DNA of 64,000 bases, from assembly GCA_008828725.1 (NCBI GenBank), contig MEHQ01003929.1:5825-69824 (forward strand), given 5' to 3'. How positions within the stretch are numbered: position 1 is the stretch's first letter; each line of letters starts with the position of its first letter. The notes beneath the pieces were generated by a model. The model was given only the letters and a program-made list of their open reading frames with translations, was not told where the DNA came from and ran no database searches. Shown piece after piece: positions 1 through 11,408 of this stretch. The position numbers and the translations under genes are program-made. The DNA comes from Saccharina japonica (lineage: Eukaryota > Sar > Phaeophyceae > Laminariales > Laminariaceae).

Positions 1-33
1 AGTAAGTAGTAGTAGTAGTAGTAGTAGTATGAC

Positions 34-67
<34 letters not shown>

Positions 68-84
68 TAGAGCACATAGTAGTA

Positions 85-183
<99 letters not shown>

Positions 184-184
184 C

Positions 185-271
<87 letters not shown>

Positions 272-308
272 CGTAGTAGTCGTAGTAGTAGTAGTAGTAG
301 TAGTAGTC

Positions 309-381
<73 letters not shown>

Positions 382-403
382 GAGTAGTAGCAGTAGTCGT
401 AGT
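1..403. repeat. AGT/GTA trinucleotide microsatellite
   Basis: About 400 bases of nearly uninterrupted AGT units with scattered single-base variants (cgt, cag, agg). It begins at the window edge, so its full length is unknown. No reading frame here has support as a gene. Confidence 0.97.
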
Positions 404-418
404 GTCGCGCTACGTTAA

Positions 419-760
419 GGGAGGCACTGTTTGGCTGAAATGGTTTCTGATTGGTCGGGCCTCCTTCACCCAAAACCGTCGGGCTTTTTTTCGTTATTTT
501 TAGGGTGGAGCATATATACAGGACCGGCCCGCTCATAAGAAACCAGAAATCGGGCTTAGGCTGACTTTCTTATTTGAGAACGGGGTGTGTCCCACACTAA
601 CTTCAGCATAATAGCTGCCGACTTTCTTATTTCCCCCGTAATGTTTAGGGTGAGTTTCTTGTGGGGCACTTTCTTATGAGAGGGCCGGTAGTGTAGAGCT
701 CCTCAAGTAACCTATTTTCGGAAAAAAAAGCATGGCACACGTCTACCTTAGCATGGTTCA
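419..760 (+). repeat. Copy of repeat family G, split by a MITE
   Basis: The left part (ttggctgaaatggtttctga, then tccttcacccaaaa) and the right part (gtagagctcctcaagtaacc, then catggcacacgtctacc) match the same blocks in the same order at 40851-41075. The 168-bp inverted-repeat element at 523-690 sits between them, so the family G copy was present first. Confidence 0.7.
523..690. mobile_element. MITE family E, copy 1 (ACCGGCCC termini)
   Basis: The left end ACCGGCCCGCTCATAAGAAA and the right end TTTCTTATGAGAGGGCCGGT are near-perfect inverted repeats. The interior matches 53034-53202 in reverse orientation. The element has no coding capacity, so it is a non-autonomous DNA transposon. The superfamily was not determined. 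Confidence 0.85.
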
Positions 761-1743
761 GCAACTGTCACTGCGTGTTTGGGGGGTGATCCATAGAGAG
801 GTGTCGGCCCCCGTTTCGCACATGGTAGAAAGCCTGCTACGATACAACGCCATGTTGTTTTCTTTTTTAAATCCATATTAATATTTAATAATTGTAAGCC
901 ATGAGATCGTTTTTCACCTACTGTATGCGTTCGAGGGACACTATATGCGAAGTTAATGGCTTGTGGCTTTAATTGCAGCCTTCCTTGCAACCAGTAGTTC
1001 GTTTCGGCAATACCTTATAACGTATGTATGTATTTCATACCAGGTATTATCTATACTTCGAGATATTTCTCTCGGCATGGGATCAGGGTGTTAAAGCGGG
1101 CCCTCGCTGCCTGGCGGCTAACGGGTGAACCCATAATAATAACGTTGGTTGTGGGTGAAAACGGAGAGCGAATCGCAAAAAAAAGCGGGGAAATGGCATA
1201 TGAAAAGAGAGGTCAGAATACTCATATTATTAGTCGGTTCGTTCGGCACCAGCAAAAAGCAGCATTCATCCGTTGAAGTACGCAAGATTCATCAAAGATT
1301 CGATGATTGTGGATAGGGACCAAAAGACGTCAAGAGACGGCACCTTGAACCCCTTGACATGGACAACAGCTTTGTTTGTTCGCCTCGACATGCCTTGGCC
1401 GGCACCGAAACCACTGTATTTTCACAAGCCGTATAATTGCACGTACGTGCTGTGGGCTGTTAGAACTGCACGTACTTTTGCACCATCTTCACCCTTGCTC
1501 CCACCCGGACCTGATCCCACCCGGATCTGATCCCATTTGGCACCCTGCTCCCACCCACAAGGTGCAGAAATATAATCAGCCCTCCGCAGGAGCCGCCGGA
1601 GGCCCACCTGGCACCTCGATCCCATTTGGTACCCATGTAGGCCATACATATCTGCAACAACTCCTGCTATACATATAACCGTGTTGAATGTACGTGCAGA
1701 TTCGTTAGACTCGCACGTACGTGCAAGTTCTCCGGAGCCGTAA
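761..1743. other. Unassigned stretch
   Basis: No gene is supported. Positions 1310-1430 hold wording similar to MITE family F (gacgtcaagagacg; ccttgacatgg; ggccggcaccgaaacc), probably a decayed copy. Positions 1490-1650 repeat a short phrase (gatcccacccggatctgatcccatttggcaccc) in a loose tandem. The short open frames overlap on both strands and show no family signature. Confidence 0.5.
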
Positions 1744-1858
1744 CTTACGGGGGGGGCATAATGATTAGGACCAAATGCTGCTAGTAAAAGTAGGTAGTAA
1801 GTATGAAGGTTTTAGTGTGTACCGTACGTCCTATTTACTGTGGTGGTCTCCCGTGATA
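1744..1858. mobile_element. MITE family A copy (TTACGG termini)
   Basis: It starts ttacgg, reads rich in aggaccaaat and ctagtaaaagtag, and ends cctatttactgtggtgg then cccgtgata. This matches the about 110-bp family whose best copy is at 4013-4118. A second half-end (cctatttactgctgtggtcc) follows at 1878-1900. Confidence 0.75.
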
Positions 1859-2152
1859 TTATTATGTGTACCTTAGGTCCTATTTACTGCTGTGGTCCGA
1901 TTTACTTCGACCTACGCCCTTGGCAGCGCACGTATTTGCCTTGCTTGGCACGTCTCTTATCAATGCTAGACATGTTTGGATAGGACGGGGTTGGTTACAT
2001 GGAGTCACCCATCCCACGCGGAAGGCGTTGCATTTTGTTTAGCTTTAGTTTTTTCTAGCCGGTTTGCACCCTAGCAACACGCTACAAAAGGTTACTACTA
2101 CTCATGAAAAAAAATGGTACATACGAATTCTGGAGTATTTGTTTTAGGACCA

Positions 2153-2264
2153 TTACGGGGGACCATACATAGTATAGTATATAATACATAGGACCTACAA
2201 TGGACACAAAAACCCATAAATTTCCCAAATTTTATGAACAATATTTATTTGGTCCTACGTATTG
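2153..2264. mobile_element. MITE family A copy, diverged
   Basis: Left end ttacgggggaccat and inner block taggacctac are followed by aacaatatttatttggtcc. The right terminus is decayed. Confidence 0.6.
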
Positions 2265-2274
2265 CTAGCAGGGT

Positions 2275-2466
2275 AGGTCTTGCCTGTCGTATATGGCATT
2301 GCATTGTCTGCTCTGCTTACTGCACTGAGCGTAGTATCTCTGTGTCGTAGTTTTGTGACCACAGAACTGGTCCCTTTTTAGGATGGAGAATCGACACGGA
2401 CACTGGGTGTGCTGGATGTCGACGGGTAGAAAAGAAGGTTTAATGTGAAGAACACACACACCACAC
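2275..2466 (-). repeat. Dispersed repeat R2 copy
   Basis: Contains in reverse orientation the block acacccagtgtccgtg and tctacccgtcgacatccagc, also seen at 59706-59805 and 63230-63320. The neighbouring block gtgaccacagaactgg also recurs. The family is about 190 bp and unclassified. Confidence 0.7.
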
Positions 2467-3370
2467 ACACGTACTATGTACTGTACTCCGTAAAGGGCTA
2501 TTTTAAGCGCATATATAGAACTGTGGGTCGGGTTGTTGCGAGAAAAAACAAATATCCTTTGAAGTCATGTTTGCGGTGACCTATTGAGTTCCTCTTGCGA
2601 GCAGCTGAACAGGAACTATACGTACAGCGGCCATTGAAATCTTCCAGATAATAAAATATAAACCCAATTGGATATCGTATAGTAAGGCGCCACCCCCGTA
2701 AGGCAATTCTCGGTGTTTGGGTCAATCGCGGGTTCTGAATACTAGTATGGTGCCTCGCAAGCAGTAGCATGCATGGCCTTGATGTAAAGGAAGAAAAGGC
2801 GAGAAACAAACTGAACGATTATTATTATTACACCGTTCCGGCATACAGTGGTAAACCCATTTAAAGGCATCTCCGGTGTAAGTATTTTTCGGGTGGAAAA
2901 GACCTAGGGTACATCGGCTTTGTCCCGAGAAAACGAAAACTACTACTTGCAAATAGAACGGGATCGTTTTGCCAGTGCTAAACCACGATCATATACCATA
3001 TTATTACTGTCGAGATATTTCCACCTCAATTGCCTACCCCGAGGTGGTATTTTAAAGAGGGTAAATACCACTCACTGCTGCTGTGTTTATAAGAACACAA
3101 AAATATTAACCCAATAATACCATGGCATACACATACATGTGTATACTACGAGGAGTGAATAAAATACCTGGAAACGGCAAGATGAAAACGAACGGATACT
3201 CTTTGAGCAGTCCACAAACCCGCGAAGCTTGCTCGGGTCGCACCTATTATAGGACGCCCTATTTGTTGTGCCATACAACATGTATACAGGCTTCCAAGAC
3301 ACATACCTGGTACTATTTATGAGGCCATCGAATAAAATCCGTTTTAAGCACGATCGGAGTACCTATGTAT
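2467..3370. other. Unassigned stretch
   Basis: No recognisable domain, RNA gene or repeat with confident boundaries. Open frames of up to 103 codons lie on both strands and look accidental. Confidence 0.45.
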
Positions 3371-3374
3371 TACA

Positions 3375-3416
3375 CACAGCTTGCACAAATGAGTTCCGAC
3401 GGAATTCTCGATCTCA

Positions 3417-3421
<5 letters not shown>
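3375..3421 (-). repeat. Fragment of repeat R2
   Basis: The block agcttgcacaaatgag, then ctcgatctcacagctg, is the reverse complement of 63165-63215. The GCT repeat that follows starts inside this conserved block. Confidence 0.6.
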
Positions 3422-3817
<396 letters not shown>

Positions 3818-4012
3818 TCATCATTCCATTCGCCATCGGGCAATGCGTATGATAGCGCTTGTTCGAATCACACCATCGACACACAAGAGGGAATCCAGAA
3901 CCCAAGGACTTCATTCATTCGTGGAATCATTGTTGTTACTGGCCTGTAGTCACAAGACAGAGGTGCCAGCTAATTGCGATGAAGGTGGGAAATAAATGTT
4001 GTGTGTGTGTTA
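3818..4012. other. Unassigned spacer
   Basis: Nothing recognisable apart from a short GT run just before 4011. Confidence 0.4.
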
Positions 4013-4118
4013 TTACGGAGGACCGTAGTAAATAGGACCAAATTTTGTTAGTAAAAATAAGTAGACATGTAGGTTTTTGTGTGTACGGAAGGTCCTATTT
4101 ACTATGGTGTCCCGTAAT
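4013..4118. mobile_element. MITE family A, best-preserved copy
   Basis: Left end TTACGGAGGACCGTAGTAAA and right end TTTACTATGGTGTCCCGTAA form near-perfect terminal inverted repeats. The element is flanked by TA on both sides (tgTA before, TAgt after). A TA target and short inverted repeats fit the Tc1/mariner group. No coding capacity. Confidence 0.85.
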
Positions 4119-4219
4119 AGTAATTTCCGAGGTCCGGCAATATCCCGGGAAGACAAATAATGAACACGTTACAATCTGGTACATAAATGTACATACCGTA
4201 CATACAATAATAGTACCTT

Positions 4220-4300
4220 ACAAGGGAACATCGCCGTCGGCCCAGGCCGCCGGCGAGAGGGATAAGGTTAAGGTCCGCAATTACGATGCCAAGGGACAAA
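4220..4300. repeat. Dispersed repeat R6 with a GC hairpin
   Basis: The segment gccgtcggcccaggccgccg, then ttacgatgccaagggac, recurs at 30628-30718. The 5' part of each copy can fold into a GC-rich stem around the central ggcccaggcc. Confidence 0.65.
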
Positions 4301-4323
4301 CGCGTATCGTAAGTGGATAAACA

Positions 4324-4490
4324 CTAGAAGAACTTGGATGTAAACTTTCAAAACATTCATCACGGCGGGGGGTACGGAGCGCGAGGCACGAGCGTCGAGA
4401 ACTCAGGTTTTCCTGAGGTATGAAAATGGCCCGAGCGTCGAGAACTGACGTTTTGCTGAGCTCAGACAATTATAAGAATATGGTATACAT
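4324..4490. repeat. Dispersed repeat R5
   Basis: The phrase cgtcgagaactcaggttttc is followed about 50 bases later by cgtcgagaactgacgttttg, so the repeat has an internal duplication. The whole block recurs at 33400-33565. Its second half forms the start of the 3.94-kb tandem duplication. Confidence 0.7.
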
Positions 4491-4534
4491 AATACCAGGT
4501 AGGTATAGATGTATACCTGGTACGAAGTATGAAT

Positions 4535-5330
4535 AAGAAATATAAACATATGCAGGAACACATATATGAGGGTAGGGGTGGATGAAATTAATTACTTAGT
4601 TAGATGATGGCTTGAATTAGTGTGGATCAATACATTTTGATGTAGGACGAGAGACACAAGATATCGCACGTACATCATGTATGTATGTGATATATTACGC
4701 AGGAAAGTCGCGAGCGAACTATCTACCCCCACACCCCGCCAGGCGAAGAAGGGGTGGACAAGGCAAAACGAGCCAAAACAGAGGTGAGATCCCGCCGGGC
4801 CCGTGGTATCATGTAGTATATACTTCGAAGTATATACCCAAAGGTATACCAGCGACAAATTTCTGCTGTTTTAGTGGTGCAACGAGAGTGACGGACTAAA
4901 AAATGACACACGACACTTATCCCAAAATGGAAGCGTGGCGACCTTAATCAAGCTATGCGCGCGTGCTGCCCAACGGGAACGAGGTGGCGGTGCGGAGGGA
5001 GCAAGCCGTGGTGGTACGGTTTCACACTTATTTGTTCGAATCCGCCGGAGCATATCTGAAAAAAAAAAAAAAAAAACATTGACGCGTTTCCCAAAAGGGG
5101 CCGAAGCAGTTTTTGGTCGGAATATTTATGACTGACTATTACTATTACTGTATATATGTTACTGAGGACTATCACGGGAGGCCATAGCAATCGGTCGCCC
5201 CGGTGGGCTAGCAGGTAACCACGAAGCCTGTTAGAGTCAAGATCGCGAGTTCGAGCCCCCCCGAGTGCATGCTCGTAGGGGCTTTTTCTCGCAAACAAAT
5301 ATCGTGACTATCGGAAAGCGCGAGAGCGTG
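4535..5330 (+). repeat. 0.8-kb repeat, copy 1 of 3
   Basis: The same segment occurs at 7579-8379 and 8477-9271. The copies differ by a gttag duplication near 7643 and by poly-A length (18, 19 and 17 A). It ends inside a SINE head. Its open frames are identical across copies only because the DNA is duplicated, so this is not evidence of coding. Confidence 0.93.
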
Positions 5331-5546
5331 AGTTGGCAAAATTCGATGAAGATCGACGAGCGTTGGGGAGGCCGAACCCTCTGCGCGATAAAAATCAAGG
5401 CAAGAACCGTAGTGGGGGCGGAGGGAGAGGAGCCTACTTTGTGACCCCGCCGGATCTGAGTTTATATATATATATTATATGTATATGACTAGGGAGGGAG
5501 AAAGACAGAAGTGTGAAGATATTAAAAAGGATGGAAACAAAAAAAG
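5192..5546 (+). mobile_element. tRNA-derived SINE, full-length copy (head type 1)
   Basis: Begins GGTCGCCCCGGTGGGCTAGC, with an A-box-like region, then a B-box-like gagttcgagccc, a linker, and the shared body: gataaaaatcaaggcaagaa, gagcctactttgtgaccccg, a gatctgagtt block and an A-rich tail. The body recurs about twenty times in the window on both strands. A (ta) expansion interrupts the body near 5463. Confidence 0.9.
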
Positions 5547-5558
5547 GGAAGCGTTACA

Positions 5559-6002
5559 TTGACAAAAACCTATACATCCCAGTAGTTTCACTTAAAATGT
5601 ATGGCCAGGACCCATCGCATACGCAAAAACCTGTATGTTGCAGCAGCATTTTTGCTTAGAATATAATATGGTCAAAACCCACCACATACACAAAAACCTA
5701 TTACGAGGGGTCATAGTAAATAGGGCCTACGGCACACCCTATTTTTACAAATCATATTAGGTCATATTTAGTATGGTCCTCCATAATAGTTATTCAAGTA
5801 TGTTCAGCACGAGTATATGGCCATGACACATCACATACACAAAACACCTAGTGATTCCGTATTTGTACTTAAAATATACAGTCAGGACCCCATCACATTC
5901 ACAAAAAAGGTAGTATTTTTACTTACTGTAGAATACATGGTCAGGACCCACCACATATACAAAAACTTAGTTATTCTAGTATTTTTACTTAGCGCATTTG
6001 AT
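5559..6002 (+). repeat. Minisatellite, unit about 60-65 bp, split by a MITE
   Basis: Units share atggtcaggacccaccacat, acacaaaaacct and gtatttttactta, with starts near 5601, 5668, 5817, 5878 and 5937. The array is interrupted at 5701-5787 by a MITE family A copy, so the array existed before that insertion. Confidence 0.85.
5701..5787. mobile_element. MITE family A copy inside the minisatellite
   Basis: Starts ttacgaggggtcatagtaaa, ends tatggtcctccataa, and is flanked by TA. It is shorter than the 4013-4118 copy. Confidence 0.8.
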
Positions 6003-6394
6003 CCTGAATACTATGCTCCCCCGCATTAAGTATACTCGTCAACTGAGAAACTACACGGTATCCCATTCATCCGTGTTGCACCATATCATTTGGCAGAAGA
6101 AGTAGGCACAGAAAGGAATTAGACTTTGTTGTGCATGCTGTACGCAGGGCTGTTTTTTTGTTTTATTTCGTTCGTTCGTTGTTTTGTTTATAGGAACGCT
6201 TTTGAGCGATCAATCAATCCAAACCAGTAGCCGGAAATCTGCCCGCGCAGGCGAATTTTTCAGACGTGCCCGCATAAACTGATGCTGTTTCTAATCAGGT
6301 AGGGTTTTGTCACGAAGCTGTAAGGCATTCGTTCCCGACGGTGAGCTTACTTTGGCTTCGGCTAACGGCGGCCACCACCCCCGACCCGGAACTC

Positions 6395-6418
6395 TAACCC
6401 TAACCTTAACCTTAACAA
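6395..6418. repeat. Interstitial telomere-like motif
   Basis: Contains ctaaccctaaccttaacctt, resembling CCCTAA or CCTTAA telomere units. Three to four units only, duplicated at 10336-10359. Confidence 0.5.
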
Positions 6419-6699
6419 GAGGCATGCCTGGTTGGTGTGCCACCTGGTCGTTGTGCTTGGAACTATTTTCAATGCGGGCACATGTTACGGAAGTTCGCGT
6501 GCGCGGGCAGATTTACGCGAGCCCATCAAAACCTTAAGGCTCATTCATGCTAATAATAGTGCTGATGTTGTTCGATACACAACTACTGCTTTAGACCGTG
6601 AGATGTTTCGTCGGGGTGCGTAAAAGCCTGCACAACTATTCCTAAACAGCAAAGTCACTCTTGGGTGAGGCGTGCATCCTTTCTTGTTAAATGAGTGAC

Positions 6700-6941
6700 G
6701 CATGCTACGACAGAGGTACACCATGTTTTTTCCGAGCTCCTCACTTAAGGAGCGTCGTACCTCACCCAAAACGTGATTTTGGAGGAAAATAAAAGTGCTG
6801 CGGGATGAGAAATCTCATGACCGAAGTGTACTCTGAAACATATTTCGTCACAATAATGAAAGTCCGACGAATTCGGGTTAAGGAGCCCGATCGTTCAGAA
6901 AACGATTCAGCCAAAACGTGCTACCTCTACCGTAGCACGCG
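6700..6941. mobile_element. Inverted-repeat element of family G
   Basis: The left end catgctacgacagaggtaca and the right end gtgctacctctaccgtagca are inverted repeats. Interior blocks (gattttggaggaaaataaaa; gttcagaaaacgattcagcc) recur at 40690 and 51190-51350. It looks like a non-autonomous DNA transposon of unknown superfamily. Confidence 0.65.
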
Positions 6942-7261
6942 TCGAGTGGAGGCTCACAACATTTTGTTTTGTTGTTTTTTCCGCCCCTAGCATCGTGGAA
7001 CGCGTCCGTTTCGTCGATTTATTGACGCTGTTGCCGAAGTCAGTCACCCCACCTCAAGATAAGCATCCTCGTACATTACAACACCTAGGTACACCTATTT
7101 CCCTGCCGTAGGGCGGGGTAGCGTCAGAAAAAAGGTCGTACCGCGTGCCACGACAGAAGTACAAATATTTGCTGCTCGGCACTTTTAGGCCTACACATTT
7201 CCGACCGACGGGGCTTCACGGCCAAGAAAGTACTGAACCGATCATTTTTTCCCCGACGGTG

Positions 7262-7575
7262 TAATCTTCACGCAGGGTTGTACTCGATTCATGCACGGCC
7301 GTATTCGTATGACCATAGATCCTCGCATCCCTACAATGCCGGGACTGAGCATGTCGGGGTTCACCGACCAGGCAGATAATGCTAGCACCAAGCGCGAAGC
7401 GCCGTGAGGTATGGCGCTAGTGGCATGAAGGGTGAGCTGCATCCTGCGGGGGGGGGGGGGGGGGGGTGTACTCGTGTGATGCATGGCCGCAGTCGTATGG
7501 CCATAGACCATCACATCCTCACATTGCCGGGACGGAGGGGGCACTAAGGGTTTCCACCGACCAGGGGGCAGGGGT
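7262..7575 (+). repeat. Repeat R1: two partial copies joined by a G run
   Basis: 7291-7445 carries the R1 phrases cgtatgaccatagatcctcg, ccgggactgagca and gaagggtgagctgcatcctg. After a G run at 7449-7466 a second copy starts (gtgtactcgtgtgatgcatgg; cgtatggccatagacc). R1 copies repeatedly abut G or C homopolymers in this window. Confidence 0.75.
7449..7466 (+). repeat. Poly-G run
   Basis: About 18 G. The corresponding run in copy 2 of the tandem duplication (around 11389-11408) marks where the two copies stop matching. Confidence 0.9.
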
Positions 7576-7578
7576 GGC

Positions 7579-8379
7579 AAGAAATATAAACATATGCAGG
7601 AACACATATATGAGGGTAGGGGTGGATGAAATTAATTACTTAGTTAGTTAGATGATGGCTTGAATTAGTGTGGATCAATACATTTTGATGTAGGACGAGA
7701 GACACAAGATATCGCACGTACATCATGTATGTATGTGATATATTACGCAGGAAAGTCGCGAGCGAACTATCTACCCCCACACCCCGCCAGGCGAAGAAGG
7801 GGTGGACAAGGCAAAACGAGCCAAAACAGAGGTGAGATCCCGCCGGGCCCGTGGTATCATGTAGTATATACTTCGAAGTATATACCCAAAGGTATACCAG
7901 CGACAAATTTCTGCTGTTTTAGTGGTGCAACGAGAGTGACGGACTAAAAAATGACACACGACACTTATCCCAAAATGGAAGCGTGGCGACCTTAATCAAG
8001 CTATGCGCGCGTGCTGCCCAACGGGAACGAGGTGGCGGTGCGGAGGGAGCAAGCCGTGGTGGTACGGTTTCACACTTATTTGTTCGAATCCGCCGGAGCA
8101 TATCTGAAAAAAAAAAAAAAAAAAACATTGACGCGTTTCCCAAAAGGGGCCGAAGCAGTTTTTGGTCGGAATATTTATGACTGACTATTACTATTACTGT
8201 ATATATGTTACTGAGGACTATCACGGGAGGCCATAGCAATCGGTCGCCCCGGTGGGCTAGCAGGTAACCACGAAGCCTGTTAGAGTCAAGATCGCGAGTT
8301 CGAGCCCCCCCGAGTGCATGCTCGTAGGGGCTTTTTCTCGCAAACAAATATCGTGACTATCGGAAAGCGCGAGAGCGTG
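7579..8379 (+). repeat. 0.8-kb repeat, copy 2 of 3
   Basis: Matches 4535-5330 at an offset of 3044, then 3048 after a 4-base expansion, then 3049 after the poly-A. It ends within the SINE, where it joins the start of the second 3.94-kb copy. Confidence 0.93.
8241..8379 (+). mobile_element. SINE head, truncated at the duplication junction
   Basis: Identical to the first part of the 5192 SINE (tRNA-like head and linker). It stops at gagagcgtg, where sequence equivalent to 4437 begins. The body is missing because of the junction, not through SINE decay. Confidence 0.9.
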
Positions 8380-9132
8380 TCGAGAACTGACGTTTTGCTG
8401 AGCTCAGACAATTATAAGAATATGGTATACATAATACCAGGTAGGTATAGATGTATACCTGGTACGAAGTATGAATAAGAAATATAAACATATGCAGGAA
8501 CACATATATGAGGGTAGGGGTGGATGAAATTAATTACTTAGTTAGATGATGGCTTGAATTAGTGTGGATCAATACATTTTGATGTAGGACGAGAGACACA
8601 AGATATCGCACGTACATCATGTATGTATGTGATATATTACGCAGGAAAGTCGCGAGCGAACTATCTACCCCCACACCCCGCCAGGCGAAGAAGGGGTGGA
8701 CAAGGCAAAACGAGCCAAAACAGAGGTGAGATCCCGCCGGGCCCGTGGTATCATGTAGTATATACTTCGAAGTATATACCCAAAGGTATACCAGCGACAA
8801 ATTTCTGCTGTTTTAGTGGTGCAACGAGAGTGACGGACTAAAAAATGACACACGACACTTATCCCAAAATGGAAGCGTGGCGACCTTAATCAAGCTATGC
8901 GCGCGTGCTGCCCAACGGGAACGAGGTGGCGGTGCGGAGGGAGCAAGCCGTGGTGGTACGGTTTCACACTTATTTGTTCGAATCCGCCGGAGCATATCTG
9001 AAAAAAAAAAAAAAAAACATTGACGCGTTTCCCAAAAGGGGCCGAAGCAGTTTTTGGTCGGAATATTTATGACTGACTATTACTATTACTGTATATATGT
9101 TACTGAGGACTATCACGGGAGGCCATAGCAAT

Positions 9133-9487
9133 CGGTCGCCCCGGTGGGCTAGCAGGTAACCACGAAGCCTGTTAGAGTCAAGATCGCGAGTTCGAGCCCC
9201 CCCGAGTGCATGCTCGTAGGGGCTTTTTCTCGCAAACAAATATCGTGACTATCGGAAAGCGCGAGAGCGTGAGTTGGCAAAATTCGATGAAGATCGACGA
9301 GCGTTGGGGAGGCCGAACCCTCTGCGCGATAAAAATCAAGGCAAGAACCGTAGTGGGGGCGGAGGGAGAGGAGCCTACTTTGTGACCCCGCCGGATCTGA
9401 GTTTATATATATATATTATATGTATATGACTAGGGAGGGAGAAAGACAGAAGTGTGAAGATATTAAAAAGGATGGAAACAAAAAAAG
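9133..9487 (+). mobile_element. SINE, duplicate of the 5192 copy
   Basis: Present because of the tandem duplication, not a separate transposition. It shares the same (ta) expansion in the body. Confidence 0.9.
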
Positions 9488-9499
9488 GGAAGCGTTACA

Positions 9500-9943
9500 T
9501 TGACAAAAACCTATACATCCCAGTAGTTTCACTTAAAATGTATGGCCAGGACCCATCGCATACGCAAAAACCTGTATGTTGCAGCAGCATTTTTGCTTAG
9601 AATATAATATGGTCAAAACCCACCACATACACAAAAACCTATTACGAGGGGTCATAGTAAATAGGGCCTACGGCACACCCTATTTTTACAAATCATATTA
9701 GGTCATATTTAGTATGGTCCTCCATAATAGTTATTCAAGTATGTTCAGCACGAGTATATGGCCATGACACATCACATACACAAAACACCTAGTGATTCCG
9801 TATTTGTACTTAAAATATACAGTCAGGACCCCATCACATTCACAAAAAAGGTAGTATTTTTACTTACTGTAGAATACATGGTCAGGACCCACCACATATA
9901 CAAAAACTTAGTTATTCTAGTATTTTTACTTAGCGCATTTGAT
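9500..9943 (+). repeat. Minisatellite, duplicate of 5559-6002
   Basis: Same units and same interrupting MITE family A (9642-9728) at an offset of 3941. Confidence 0.85.
9642..9728. mobile_element. MITE family A, duplicate of 5701-5787
   Basis: Carried along by the tandem duplication. Termini ttacgaggggtc and gtcctccataa. Confidence 0.8.
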
Positions 9944-10640
9944 CCTGAATACTATGCTCCCCCGCATTAAGTATACTCGTCAACTGAGAAACTACACGGT
10001 ATCCCATTCATCCGTGTTGCACCATATCATTTGGCAGAAGAAGTAGGCACAGAAAGGAATTAGACTTTGTTGTGCATGCTGTACGCAGGGCTGTTTTTTT
10101 GTTTTATTTCGTTCGTTCGTTGTTTTGTTTATAGGAACGCTTTTGAGCGATCAATCAATCCAAACCAGTAGCCGGAAATCTGCCCGCGCAGGCGAATTTT
10201 TCAGACGTGCCCGCATAAACTGATGCTGTTTCTAATCAGGTAGGGTTTTGTCACGAAGCTGTAAGGCATTCGTTCCCGACGGTGAGCTTACTTTGGCTTC
10301 GGCTAACGGCGGCCACCACCCCCGACCCGGAACTCTAACCCTAACCTTAACCTTAACAAGAGGCATGCCTGGTTGGTGTGCCACCTGGTCGTTGTGCTTG
10401 GAACTATTTTCAATGCGGGCACATGTTACGGAAGTTCGCGTGCGCGGGCAGATTTACGCGAGCCCATCAAAACCTTAAGGCTCATTCATGCTAATAATAG
10501 TGCTGATGTTGTTCGATACACAACTACTGCTTTAGACCGTGAGATGTTTCGTCGGGGTGCGTAAAAGCCTGCACAACTATTCCTAAACAGCAAAGTCACT
10601 CTTGGGTGAGGCGTGCATCCTTTCTTGTTAAATGAGTGAC

Positions 10641-10882
10641 GCATGCTACGACAGAGGTACACCATGTTTTTTCCGAGCTCCTCACTTAAGGAGCGTCGTA
10701 CCTCACCCAAAACGTGATTTTGGAGGAAAATAAAAGTGCTGCGGGATGAGAAATCTCATGACCGAAGTGTACTCTGAAACATATTTCGTCACAATAATGA
10801 AAGTCCGACGAATTCGGGTTAAGGAGCCCGATCGTTCAGAAAACGATTCAGCCAAAACGTGCTACCTCTACCGTAGCACGCG
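10641..10882. mobile_element. Family G inverted-repeat element, duplicate of 6700-6941
   Basis: Same sequence at an offset of 3941. Confidence 0.65.
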
Positions 10883-11408
10883 TCGAGTGGAGGCTCACAA
10901 CATTTTGTTTTGTTGTTTTTTCCGCCCCTAGCATCGTGGAACGCGTCCGTTTCGTCGATTTATTGACGCTGTTGCCGAAGTCAGTCACCCCACCTCAAGA
11001 TAAGCATCCTCGTACATTACAACACCTAGGTACACCTATTTCCCTGCCGTAGGGCGGGGTAGCGTCAGAAAAAAGGTCGTACCGCGTGCCACGACAGAAG
11101 TACAAATATTTGCTGCTCGGCACTTTTAGGCCTACACATTTCCGACCGACGGGGCTTCACGGCCAAGAAAGTACTGAACCGATCATTTTTTCCCCGACGG
11201 TGTAATCTTCACGCAGGGTTGTACTCGATTCATGCACGGCCGTATTCGTATGACCATAGATCCTCGCATCCCTACAATGCCGGGACTGAGCATGTCGGGG
11301 TTCACCGACCAGGCAGATAATGCTAGCACCAAGCGCGAAGCGCCGTGAGGTATGGCGCTAGTGGCATGAAGGGTGAGCTGCATCCTGCGGGGGGGGGGGG
11401 GGGGGGGG

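Larger units (their letters stand above)
4437..8378 (+). repeat. 3.94-kb tandem duplication, first copy
   Basis: Sequence from 4437 is repeated from 8379 at an offset of 3942, which becomes 3941 after a poly-A run (18 A here, 17 A in copy 2). Every block I compared is otherwise the same: the MITE, the minisatellite, the SINE and the family G element. This suggests a very recent event or an assembly join. The unit also contains a second 0.8-kb copy of its own start at 7579-8379. Confidence 0.93.
8379..11408 (+). repeat. 3.94-kb tandem duplication, second (partial) copy
   Basis: Matches 4437-7466 at an offset of 3942/3941 and includes the SINE, minisatellite, MITE A and family G element again. 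Similarity ends at the G run. Confidence 0.93.

Noticed and set aside
6395-6418. Chromosome end
   Set aside because: Only three to four telomere-like units, inside a duplicated block, with ordinary sequence on both sides.
4592-9239. Identical open frames found three times (88, 72, 62 and 60 codons)
   Set aside because: They are copied by DNA duplication. The frames overlap on both strands, and poly-A length changes break some of them, so repetition is not evidence of coding.
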